DNA of 64,000 nucleotides from the NCBI RefSeq assembly GCF_001514205.1, contig NZ_KQ948766.1:465215-529214 (forward strand), read 5' to 3'. This DNA comes from Streptomyces griseoruber (GTDB lineage: Bacteria; Actinomycetota; Actinomycetes; Streptomycetales; Streptomycetaceae). The translations under genes were made by a program, and so were the position numbers. This document shows positions 1 through 7,461 of the stretch, piece after piece. Position 1 is the stretch's first letter. Each line of letters opens with the position of its first letter. Under the pieces are notes generated by a model. The model ran no database searches and was not told the origin of the DNA. It saw only the letters and a list, made by a program, of their open reading frames with translations.

Positions 1-571
1 CGGCGTCGACGCGGGGGTCGCAGTGCACGGCGATGATCCGGCCGACGCCGTCCAGCGCGCCGCACTCGATGGCGTCGGCGGCGCCGCCGGGCAGCACCTC
101 CTCGGCCGGCTGGAAGATCAGCCGCACGGGGCGCGGCAGCAGGCCCTGCCGGTGCAGCTCGGCGAGGACCAGGCCGGCGCCCAGGACGACCGTGGTGTGC
201 ACGTCGTGGCCGCAGGCGTGGGCGCGGTCGGGGACCGTGGAGCGGTACGCGCACTCGGTCTTGGTGTCCGGGATGGGCAGCGCGTCGATGTCGGCGCGCA
301 GGGCGAGGATGGGCACGCCGGACACCGGCTCCCCCTCCTCGAGCCCGATGTCGCAGATGAGGCCCGTTCCGATGGTGAGGACACGCGGCTTGAGGCCTGC
401 CTTCTCCAGGCGTGCCTTGATCGCGGCGGTCGTACGGAACTCCTGGTTGCCCAGCTCGGGGTGCATGTGCATGTCGCGCCGGAAGGCGACCAGCTCCACG
501 CGCAGGGCTTCGGGCAGCGTGCCGGGCAGGGCGGGGCGCTGCGCAGGATCGGCCTCGGACTCTCGGGACAT
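1..571 (-). CDS. M20 family amidohydrolase/peptidase (N-terminal part, runs off the window)
   Basis: The reading frame on the minus strand is open from an ATG at 571 to the window edge, so only about 190 residues are seen. Residues near the start read HPELG, followed by LRADIDALPI and the metal-binding stretch ACGHDVHTT, all typical of M20D aminoacylase/carboxypeptidase-like amidohydrolases, which hydrolyse N-acyl amino acids or small amides with a dinuclear metal centre. No signal peptide is visible, so it is probably cytoplasmic. The substrate cannot be told. The 295 bp between this start and the next gene contains no gene I can support. Confidence 0.9.
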   Translation of the reverse strand, partial: MSRESEADPAQRPALPGTLPEALRVELVAFRRDMHMHPELGNQEFRTTAAIKARLEKAGLKPRVLTIGTGLICDIGLEEGEPVSGVPILALRADIDALPIPDTKTECAYRSTVPDRAHACGHDVHTTVVLGAGLVLAELHRQGLLPRPVRLIFQPAEEVLPGGAADAIECGALDGVGRIIAVHCDPRVDA

Positions 572-866
572 CAGTTGCTTCACCCTCTGAAGGGTAGGAC
601 GCCGAAGCGGTCAACTGACCCGATCAACAAAACTTCAACCTGTTGGAGGAAGAAAAGTTGGCCGCGCGGCGCATGGTTGCCTTAGAGGGTGGGTAAACTC
701 GCCGAATTTTCATCTGGCGCCGTCCCTCTTCCTAACCTCACCCATACCATGAGGTGCGGGTGGGGCGCCTGCTGTGTCCACGTTCCGGAATCGTTCACCG
801 GGCGGCCCGCGGGGCCTTGACCGACGTTCCTACGGCCCACCGCACGCGCCGGTAGTGTGCGCGCCC

Positions 867-1532
867 ATGACCGACCTGGACGTCGACTTCCTGCACGCCG
901 CCCGCACCTCGTACGACGCGATAGCCGAGGCCTACACCGAGGAGTTCCCCGACGGGCTGGGGCACCGGCACCTGGACAGAGCGCTGCTCTCCGGCTTCGC
1001 GGACCTGGTGAAGGAGCGCGGGGGCGGTGAGCCGGTGGCGGACGTCGGGAGCGGGCCCGGGTATGTGACCCGGCGGCTGGACGCGCTCGGGCTGCCGGTG
1101 TTCGGGGTGGACGTGTCGCCGCGCATGGTGGCGCTGGCCTCGCGGGCGCATCCGCACCTGCGGTTCCACGTGGGCTCGATGACCGGTCTTGACCTGCCGG
1201 ACCGCTCGCTCGCCGGGCTGATGGCGCTGTACTCCGTGATCCACGTACCGGACGGCGAACTCCCCTCAGTGCTGCGGGAGTTCCGCCGCGTCCTGGTCCC
1301 CGGCGGACACCTCCTGCTCGCCTTCCAGGCCGGCCGGGGCGAGAAACTGCACATCACGGAACGCTTCGGCCACGAGATCTCACTGCGCTACTGGCTGCGG
1401 GATCCGGAGGTGGTGGCGGGGTTGCTGGAGGAGGCCGGGTTCGAGGTGCTGGCCCGGGTGGTACTGGCCCCGGAGGAAGGACGCGTACACCCGAGGGCCT
1501 ACCTCCTGGCCCGGGCGACCGCAACGCCCTAG
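867..1532 (+). CDS. Class I SAM-dependent methyltransferase
   Basis: A 221-residue protein with the Rossmann methyltransferase core. Motif I reads VADVGSGPG around residue 60, an acidic residue (GVDVS) ends strand 2, and the post-motif segment LVPGGHLLLAF lies near residue 150. The in-frame ATG at 774 would add 31 poorly conserved residues. I prefer 867 because a -10-like TAGTGT at 853-858 lies 8 bases before it, the spacing of leaderless Streptomyces transcripts. The substrate is unknown. Its stop codon overlaps a dispersed palindromic repeat. Confidence 0.85.
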   Translation: MTDLDVDFLHAARTSYDAIAEAYTEEFPDGLGHRHLDRALLSGFADLVKERGGGEPVADVGSGPGYVTRRLDALGLPVFGVDVSPRMVALASRAHPHLRFHVGSMTGLDLPDRSLAGLMALYSVIHVPDGELPSVLREFRRVLVPGGHLLLAFQAGRGEKLHITERFGHEISLRYWLRDPEVVAGLLEEAGFEVLARVVLAPEEGRVHPRAYLLARATATP

Positions 1533-1560
1533 GGGCGCGGGGAACTGCGCGACCGGCCAC
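1531..1560 (+). repeat. Dispersed GGGGCGCGGGG...CGCGACC palindromic repeat, copy 1
   Basis: The segment reads GGGGCGCGGGGAACTGCGCG followed by ACCGGCC, starting on the stop codon of the methyltransferase gene. The same core occurs at 32107-32134, 58758-58815 and, inverted, at 60654-60708. Its GCGC arms can pair to form a short hairpin. Confidence 0.7.
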
Positions 1561-1585
1561 GACGGACCCGCGTCCGAGCGACGGC

Positions 1586-2677
1586 CTACGGCATCACGGC
1601 GGCCAGGCGGTGCACGTCCCGTGCCGTCCCCGTCACCCCGGACAGGAAGCCCTGTGCCCGCGGTGACGCGTGTTCCGTCAGCCACGTGGGGTCGATGTCG
1701 CAGACCGCCACGCGCACGTCCGTGCCGGAGAGCGCCAGCGGGAGGGTGTGGACGACGGTGGACGGGAAGCTGAGGACCGTACGGCCGATCGGACCACGGC
1801 GGGCGATCAGTTCCAGGGGGAGGTCCGGGCGGACCACCTCCAGGCCCGTCTCCACGGCCAGCCGGTGGAGTTTGTCCGCGCTCTCACGGCGGTGGGCGAA
1901 GTAGCGGGCCGCGCCGTGGGCCCGGGCGAGGGCCTGGACGGCCTCCAGGTAGCGGTCGGCGTCCACCACGCCGGTCTCGACGAGCGAGGTGCCGACCATG
2001 TCCGCGCCCTTGGTCACGCGCGGCGGCCCGAAGCGGGCCCGGGTCCAGGTGAAGGTGTGGGCGGTGACGGTGACGCCCTCGGGGACGTCCTGGACCGGCA
2101 TCGCCGAGAAGACCTCGACCCGGGTGTCGGCCGACGGGGTGAGCCGGCGGCGGGCCGAGGCGGACACCGGCGCGAAGAGAAGGTCGCGGGGGCCGGGCCG
2201 GCCGCCCTTGCGGTGCCAGCGCACCAGGCGTTCGCCGCGGGCCAGCTGGCCGACGAACTCCATGGTCGCGGTGCCGTCGTCGACCACGACGAGGTCGGTG
2301 GCCCTGGTGATGGAGAGGAGCAGCTGGACGTACCGGGAGAACGGGTCGCCCATGACGACCCGCCGGGCGCGGCGCAGCAGCGGGGCGAGCCCGCCGATCG
2401 TGCGGAAGGGGGCCGTCGTACCGCCGCGTGCCTCCTCCCAGCGCACCGCGTGGCCCTCGTCGCGGGCCAGTTCGGCCATGCGCCGGAGCTGGCCGCGGGT
2501 CATCGGGTCGGTCGGGGACAGGACGACGAGGGTGAGCTCCGCGCCGGACTCCTCCTGGGCGTGCGGCGGGGGCTGGGTGTGCGCCCACTCGAGCACGTTC
2601 AGGAGCTGCACCGGGCTCTCGACGAAGGCGAGGGTGTGGGGGGTGCTGCCGGTGCCGGTGCCGGCGCGGGGTCTCAA
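1586..2677 (-). CDS. Polysialyltransferase/GT52-like glycosyltransferase
   Basis: A 363-residue protein, last gene of a minus-strand run with the nonulosonate genes. The N-terminus contains FVESPVQLLNVLEW (residues about 18-31), like the SPxQLLN opening of GT52/polysialyltransferase-type enzymes. The C-terminal third contains a GRTVLSFPSTVVHTLPLAL stretch resembling their sugar-nucleotide loop. These enzymes use CMP-nonulosonic acids. Placement 39 bp downstream of the NeuB-like gene fits a role in building a Kdn- or sialic-acid-containing wall polymer. The family assignment rests on short motifs only. Confidence 0.65.
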   Translation of the reverse strand: MRPRAGTGTGSTPHTLAFVESPVQLLNVLEWAHTQPPPHAQEESGAELTLVVLSPTDPMTRGQLRRMAELARDEGHAVRWEEARGGTTAPFRTIGGLAPLLRRARRVVMGDPFSRYVQLLLSITRATDLVVVDDGTATMEFVGQLARGERLVRWHRKGGRPGPRDLLFAPVSASARRRLTPSADTRVEVFSAMPVQDVPEGVTVTAHTFTWTRARFGPPRVTKGADMVGTSLVETGVVDADRYLEAVQALARAHGAARYFAHRRESADKLHRLAVETGLEVVRPDLPLELIARRGPIGRTVLSFPSTVVHTLPLALSGTDVRVAVCDIDPTWLTEHASPRAQGFLSGVTGTARDVHRLAAVMP

Positions 2678-2716
2678 CGGCTCATCCTCGTACGACCGTC
2701 CCGTAGTGGTGGGGGC

Positions 2717-3655
2717 TCAGACCGCGACCGGCTCGCCCGCCGCCGCGGCGATCTCCGCCTCCGCGACGACACCGCTGACGCGGCGCAGCTTCTTCATGGG
2801 GCCGAGCTCGGAGTCGTAGACCTTCTTGACGCCGTCGCCGAGGGAGGCCTCGATGGTGCGGATGTCACGGACGAGGCGTGTGAGGCCCTGCGGCTCGACG
2901 GAGGCGGCCTGGTCGGAGCCCCACATCGCGCGGTCGAGGGTGATGTGGCGCTCGATGAAGACGGCGCCGAGGGCGACGGCGGCCAGCGTGGTCTGCAGGC
3001 CGGTCTCGTGGCCGGAGTAGCCGATCGGGACGTTCGGGTACTCCTTCTCCAGCGTGTTGATCACGCGGAGGTTGAGCTCGTCGGCCTTGGCCGGGTAGGT
3101 CGAGGTGGCGTGGCACATGACGATGTTGTCGCTGCCGAGCACCTCGACGGCGTGGCGGATCTGCTTCGGGGTCGACATGCCCGTGGAGAGGATGACCGCG
3201 CGGCCGGTGGAGCGCAGGGCGCGCAGCAGCTCGTCGTCGGTGAGGGAGGCGGAGGCCACCTTGTGGGCGGGGACGTCGAACTTCTCCAGGAAGGCGACGG
3301 CCTCGGTGTCCCACGGGGAGGCGAACCAGTCGATCCCCTTCTCCTCGCAGTACGCGTCGATCTGGCGGTACTCGTCCTCGCCGAACTCCACGCGGTGGCG
3401 GTAGTCGATGTACGTCATCCGGCCCCAGGGGGTGTCGCGCTCGATGTCCCACTGGTCGCGCGGGGTGCAGATCTCGGGCGTGCGCTTCTGGAACTTGACG
3501 GCGTCGCAGCCGGCCTCGGCGGCCACGTCGATCAGCTTGAAGGCGTTCTCGAGGTCGCCGTTGTGGTTGATGCCGATCTCGCCGCAGATGTAGACCGGGC
3601 GGCCGGGGCCGACCTCGCGGGAACCGAACGTGCGCAGACGGGAGTTGGTGCTCAT
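2717..3655 (-). CDS. neuB: NeuB-type nonulosonic acid synthase (probably Kdn or Kdn-9-P), lacking the SAF domain
   Basis: A 312-residue NeuB-family TIM barrel that condenses phosphoenolpyruvate with mannose, mannose-6-phosphate or N-acetylmannosamine. Family signatures are GEIGINHNG (residues 25-33), VKFQKRTPE (53-61), STGMST in the middle, GYSGHETG and ERHITLDR towards the end. The start at 3655 has AAGGAACG upstream; frames opening further upstream run through the neighbouring gene. Typical NeuB proteins are about 340-350 residues with a C-terminal antifreeze-like SAF domain, which is absent here. It is 13 bp downstream of the cytidylyltransferase gene, so the two are probably co-transcribed. 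Confidence 0.93.
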   Translation of the reverse strand: MSTNSRLRTFGSREVGPGRPVYICGEIGINHNGDLENAFKLIDVAAEAGCDAVKFQKRTPEICTPRDQWDIERDTPWGRMTYIDYRHRVEFGEDEYRQIDAYCEEKGIDWFASPWDTEAVAFLEKFDVPAHKVASASLTDDELLRALRSTGRAVILSTGMSTPKQIRHAVEVLGSDNIVMCHATSTYPAKADELNLRVINTLEKEYPNVPIGYSGHETGLQTTLAAVALGAVFIERHITLDRAMWGSDQAASVEPQGLTRLVRDIRTIEASLGDGVKKVYDSELGPMKKLRRVSGVVAEAEIAAAAGEPVAV

Positions 3656-3668
3656 GGCGGAACGTTCC

Positions 3669-4886
3669 TTACCTGGTGAGGGTGTCGAGAGAGGGTCCGA
3701 GGATCCAGCCGGCGATCTCCCGGATCGCGCCGTCGCCACCGGGGACGGTGGTGACCGCGCGTGCGGCGCCGCGTACGACGTCATGGGCGCTCGCGACCGC
3801 CACCGGCCAGCCCACGAGGGCGAAGCAGGGGAGGTCGTTGACGTCGTTGCCGACGTAGAGCACGCGCTCCGGCGCGATGCCCTGTTCCTCGCACCACTGC
3901 TTGAGTGCGAGGTCCTTGCGGTCGATGCCGTGCAGGACCGGGAGCCTGAGCTTCCGGGCGCGGGCGGCGACGACCGGGTTCTGTTCGGTCGAGAGGATGA
4001 GCAGCTTCAGGCCGCTCCTGCGCAGGGCGGCGATGCCGAGGCCGTCGCCGCGGTGGACGGAGACGAACTCCCGTCCGTCGGAGTCGATCAGCACCCGGTC
4101 GTCGGTCTGGGTGCCGTCGAAGTCGAGGACGACCGCGTCGATGTCGTCGAAGGCGGGCAGGGCACCCGGGAGGTCCGCGTCGAAGACCGGGGCCAGGGCA
4201 CGGGCGCGCGCGAGGTCGTGCGGGTCGTCGATCTCCAGGACCCGGGCGGGGTCGGTGCGCACGAGTTCCGTGCGGCCGAAGAAGCGGTGCCGGTGCTCGC
4301 GGAAGCCGGCCGCGTCCATCGCGTACGCGGCGCCGGTCTCCAGGAAGTCCTGGGGGCGGTCCTGGCGGCGCGGGCGGAAGGACTTGTCGTGGTTGACGCC
4401 GTGACCTCCCTCGGCCGTCTCGTCGGCGTGGCGCCAGACGAAGCCGTGGAACGGCGCGACGGTCACCGCCGTGTCGGCGCCCTGCTCGGCGACCGCCCCG
4501 GCGACCCCGTCGACGTCCTCGCGGACCAGGAAGGGGCTGGTGCACTGCACGAGCAGGACGACGTCGACCGGGGCGCCGTGCAGGGCCTCGTGGGCGTCCA
4601 GGGCGTGCAGGACGGCCGCCTCGGAGGTGGCGGTGTCACCGGCGATGGCCGCCGGGCGCAGCACGACCTCGGCGCCCGCCTCGCGCGCCGCGGCCGCGAT
4701 GGCCTGGTCGTCGGTCGACACCACCACGTCGGTCACGAGCCGGGTCGCACGGCATTCGCGGACCGCGCGGGCCACCAGCGGGACACCGCCCACCGGAGCC
4801 AGGTTCTTCGCGGGCACTCCCTTGGAGCCGCCGCGCGCGGGGATCACGGCGAGGATGCGGCGCACCCCCGCTGGTGAGTCGGACAT
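3669..4886 (-). CDS. neuA: CMP-nonulosonate cytidylyltransferase fused to KdsC-like HAD phosphatase
   Basis: A 405-residue bifunctional protein. Residues 11-230 are a CMP-sialic/Kdn synthetase, with the nucleotide-binding signature IPARGGSKGVPAKNL (15-29) and LLVQCTSP (111-118). Residues 250-398 are a C0-type HAD phosphatase: nucleophile D255 and acid D257 in DFDGT, K324, and D348/D351 in GNDVND. E301 and K312, 11 residues apart, match the Glu56/Lys67 pair that I recall as substrate-recognition residues of Bacteroides Kdn-9-phosphate phosphatase. The likely pathway is Kdn-9-P to Kdn to CMP-Kdn. The start at 4886 has AAGGAG 7 bp upstream. It follows the 4907-6277 gene closely and precedes neuB. 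Confidence 0.92.
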   Translation of the reverse strand: MSDSPAGVRRILAVIPARGGSKGVPAKNLAPVGGVPLVARAVRECRATRLVTDVVVSTDDQAIAAAAREAGAEVVLRPAAIAGDTATSEAAVLHALDAHEALHGAPVDVVLLVQCTSPFLVREDVDGVAGAVAEQGADTAVTVAPFHGFVWRHADETAEGGHGVNHDKSFRPRRQDRPQDFLETGAAYAMDAAGFREHRHRFFGRTELVRTDPARVLEIDDPHDLARARALAPVFDADLPGALPAFDDIDAVVLDFDGTQTDDRVLIDSDGREFVSVHRGDGLGIAALRRSGLKLLILSTEQNPVVAARARKLRLPVLHGIDRKDLALKQWCEEQGIAPERVLYVGNDVNDLPCFALVGWPVAVASAHDVVRGAARAVTTVPGGDGAIREIAGWILGPSLDTLTR

Positions 4887-4906
4887 CGGCTTCTCTCCTT
4901 GAAGGG

Positions 4907-6277
4907 TCACAGCTCCCCCATCCGCCGGATGACGGGCGCCACCCGCTGCACTCCGTGCCGGTAGGCGCCGCGCGCCGCCCGGCGCACGATCTGCCGGACC
5001 GGGCCGGGCTCCCTGTCGGCGGCGGGCGCGCCGGGCAGCGGGCTGCCGTCGGGGCCGAGGTGGTGGCGGGCGAGGATCCCGGGCAGATAGCCGGGCGCGG
5101 TGGCGGGCGTGTAGTAGGGCGTGAGGGGCGGCAGTCCGCCGGGCCGGTCGAGCAGCTTGGCGATGCGCTCGCGGGCCACATCCCATGAGGAGGCGTACGA
5201 ACCTCCCGCAGAGGAGGTACCCCCGGCGGCCACGCCCTGCCGGGACACCCATTCCTCGTCGGGCGTGGGCCGGTGGCCGGCGTCGAGCTGGTCCCAGGAG
5301 GCGAGACAGCCGGAGCCGACGAAGTGGTGGTTGCCGAGGGCCTCGCGCACCCCGAGGTCGCTGAGGACGACGGTGGGGACCCGGCGGTGGAGGGACTCCA
5401 GGGCCGCCGTGGAGCTGATCGTCACCAGGAGGTCGGTGCGGTCGAGGACCTCGCCCATGTTGCCGTACACCAGGCGGAAGTTGGGCGGCAGGTCGAGCCG
5501 CTGCGCCAGCTTCTGGTACGGCAGTTCCTCGATGTGGGTGGTGTGCTCGCCGGGCTTGGAGCGCAGCTTCAGCAGCACCTCGCGCTCGGGGTGCAGCCGG
5601 GCGTGCTGCACCAGCCGGTTCAGCAGGTACGTACGGTCCTTGCGGCTCTCCGGCACGGAGGGCTGCGCGGCGAAGACGACCGTGTAGGGCCGCTCCGCAG
5701 CCGGGTCGTGCTCCCCGGAGTAGGGGGCGCCGCCCAGGAAGGGCAGGGCCACCTCGGTGACGGAGGAGGCGTCGGCGCCCACGCCCTCGTACACCGCGCG
5801 GAACCGCTCGGCGTCCTGGCGGGAGTTGGCGAGGACGAGGTCGGCGCCGTGCCGCAGCAGCAGGCCGTCGGCGAGCTTCTCGTAGACGACGCCGACATAG
5901 CCGGTGACGACGACGGGGCGGTCCGGACTGTCCTCCCAGACCCGCTTCAGGCCGTGCAGGACGGCCTGGACGCCGCCGCCGACCAGCGCGAGGACGAGGA
6001 CGTCGTACGACGTCTGCGTCATGGCGCGCAGGAACTCGACGGCGGTGACCTCGCGCAGGGAGTCGGCGCGCACGCCCACCTCGGCGAGCTGGCGCGGGGT
6101 GGGGGTGGCGCGGCCACGCAGGAGGAACCCGTCGAGGGCCGGGAGGGCGGGGTCGGCTTGCACCCCGCTTCCGGATCCGGGCACGATCCTGGAGGCGGTC
6201 AGCGCACCCCATTTCCATCGGGTGTCCGAGTCCGCGAGGACGGCAATCCGTGGGGGGTTCGCAGTACTTGCTGGCAC
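4907..6277 (-). CDS. DUF6716-type putative glycosyltransferase
   Basis: A 456-residue protein resembling the actinobacterial family that I recall as 'DUF6716 putative glycosyltransferase'. It starts PRIAVLADSDTRWKWGALTA, has a GT-B-like central region (YVGVVYEKL, LLLRHGADLVLANS) and a TISSTAALESLHRRVPTVVL segment near residue 300, typical of capsule/polysialic-acid transferases. I place the start at GTG 6277 rather than ATG 6316 because a -10-like TAGCGT (minus strand, 6290-6285) lies 7 bases before it. It is probably the first gene of the leftward nonulosonate operon. Confidence 0.75.
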   Translation of the reverse strand: MPASTANPPRIAVLADSDTRWKWGALTASRIVPGSGSGVQADPALPALDGFLLRGRATPTPRQLAEVGVRADSLREVTAVEFLRAMTQTSYDVLVLALVGGGVQAVLHGLKRVWEDSPDRPVVVTGYVGVVYEKLADGLLLRHGADLVLANSRQDAERFRAVYEGVGADASSVTEVALPFLGGAPYSGEHDPAAERPYTVVFAAQPSVPESRKDRTYLLNRLVQHARLHPEREVLLKLRSKPGEHTTHIEELPYQKLAQRLDLPPNFRLVYGNMGEVLDRTDLLVTISSTAALESLHRRVPTVVLSDLGVREALGNHHFVGSGCLASWDQLDAGHRPTPDEEWVSRQGVAAGGTSSAGGSYASSWDVARERIAKLLDRPGGLPPLTPYYTPATAPGYLPGILARHHLGPDGSPLPGAPAADREPGPVRQIVRRAARGAYRHGVQRVAPVIRRMGEL

Positions 6278-6284
6278 GTCGATG

Positions 6285-6290
6285 ACGCTA
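6285..6290 (-). promoter_or_regulatory. Putative -10 element of a leaderless promoter (leftward glycopolymer operon)
   Basis: TAGCGT on the minus strand lies 7 bases before the GTG at 6277, consistent with transcription starting at or next to the start codon. No convincing -35 was found. It is back-to-back with a similar element serving the rightward gene at 6475. Confidence 0.5.
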
Positions 6291-6462
6291 GAAAGCAAAA
6301 CCCAGGGTTGGCCCAACCTCGATTCAACGAAAAGTTAACAGCAGCCCACCGGCGGCCGAACTGGCTCTCCGGAAGCGGTGACGCACGCCCGGTGCACCAT
6401 TCCGACACATTGAGTTCACCCCTTGTCCCCCCAGCGGAAAGTTCCGTTGTCGGGGGCGCTCC

Positions 6463-6468
6463 TAGGAT
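6463..6468 (+). promoter_or_regulatory. Putative -10 element of a leaderless promoter (rightward glycosyltransferase operon)
   Basis: TAGGAT ends 6 bases before the GTG start at 6475. No Shine-Dalgarno sequence precedes that start. Together with the opposite element at 6285-6290 it defines a divergent control region of under 200 bp between the two arms of the locus. Confidence 0.5.
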
Positions 6469-6474
6469 TTCGCC

Positions 6475-7461
6475 GTGCCAAAGCTTTCGGTGATCGTGCC
6501 GTTCTACAACGTCCAGCAATACGCGCCGGACACCCTCAGAAGCCTTCGTCTCAACGCCCGCCCGGACTTCGAGTTCGTCCTGGTGGACGACAAATCGAAG
6601 GACGAAACTCCGGCCATTCTCGAACGGGCGGTCGAGGAGCTTTCCGAGGTCGCCCAGGTGCGTTACGTCCGCCATGAGGAGAACGGGGGGCTGGCCACCG
6701 CGCGCAACACCGGACTCGACGCGGCGGGCGGCGAGTACCTGACGTTCCTCGACGGCGACGACTGGCTGGCGCGCGGGTATCTGACCGCGCTGGTCACCGC
6801 GATCGAGACGCTGGGCTGCGACTTCGTCCGGACGGACCATGTGCAGGCCACCGGGCGTGCCCGCACGATCGTCCGGCATCCGCTCGGGCGGCGCGAGGAG
6901 GTGCTGAGCCCGCGGGACGCGATCCTGCCGGTCGACCGCTCCACGTCCGTCGACTACGCCTACGCCTGGGCCGGCGCCTACCACCGCCGCCTCCTCGACC
7001 GCGGGCTGCTGCACTTCACGCACGGGCTGCGCACCGCCGAGGACCGGCCGTGGATCTGGAAGCTGCACCGGGAGGCGGAGTCGTTCGCGGTGCTGAACCT
7101 GCACGGCGTCTTCTACCGCCGTGGGGTCGCCTCCTCCCTCACCCAGATCGGCGACGCCCGCCAGCTCGACTTCATCCGCGCCTTCGACCAGGTGATCGAG
7201 GAGACCGCGCAGGACCGGGAGGCGGACCGGCTGCTGCCGAAGGCGGTGCGCACCTACTGCGCGATCATCGCCCACCATCTCGCGGAGATCGACAAGTTCG
7301 AGCCCGCCGTGGCCAAGCAGCTGCGCACCATGAGCTCGGCGGCCATAAAGCGGATGCCGCAGGAGCTGCTCACCGACGTTCTCGACACCATGGACCTGCG
7401 GCGCTCCGCCAGGCTGCGGCGGCTCAGGCGCCAGATCACCAGCGCGAAGGCGGCCGCCTGA
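6475..7461 (+). CDS. GT2 family glycosyltransferase
   Basis: A 328-residue cytoplasmic GT-A enzyme. The opening LSVIVPFYNVQQY, LVDDKSKDET near residue 38, and LDGDDWL near residue 92 (metal-binding DxD) are typical GT2 signatures. It transfers a hexose or related sugar from a nucleotide donor; the donor is not predictable. It ends in a TGATG that overlaps the next start by one base, so translation of the pair is probably coupled. In context it probably adds the second sugar or a side sugar of the nonulosonate polymer. Confidence 0.85.
   Translation: MPKLSVIVPFYNVQQYAPDTLRSLRLNARPDFEFVLVDDKSKDETPAILERAVEELSEVAQVRYVRHEENGGLATARNTGLDAAGGEYLTFLDGDDWLARGYLTALVTAIETLGCDFVRTDHVQATGRARTIVRHPLGRREEVLSPRDAILPVDRSTSVDYAYAWAGAYHRRLLDRGLLHFTHGLRTAEDRPWIWKLHREAESFAVLNLHGVFYRRGVASSLTQIGDARQLDFIRAFDQVIEETAQDREADRLLPKAVRTYCAIIAHHLAEIDKFEPAVAKQLRTMSSAAIKRMPQELLTDVLDTMDLRRSARLRRLRRQITSAKAAA

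Noticed and set aside
817..858. TTGACC at 817 as -35 for the TAGTGT box.
   Set aside because: The spacing is 30 bp, too long for a standard promoter.
774..866. N-terminal extension of the methyltransferase from ATG 774.
   Set aside because: The added residues are Arg/Gly/Pro-rich without family likeness, and ATG 867 has a leaderless-type -10 at the right distance.
1670..3679. A 669-residue open frame on the plus strand.
   Set aside because: It lies antisense to the polysialyltransferase-like and neuB genes, is rich in Gly/Val/Asp/Arg, and has no recognisable motif. It is the usual high-GC shadow frame.
4887..6218. Extension of the neuA/HAD frame to an 849-residue protein.
   Set aside because: The added residues are Arg/Pro/Ala shadow of the 4907-6277 gene. 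The ATG at 4886 has a good ribosome-binding site.
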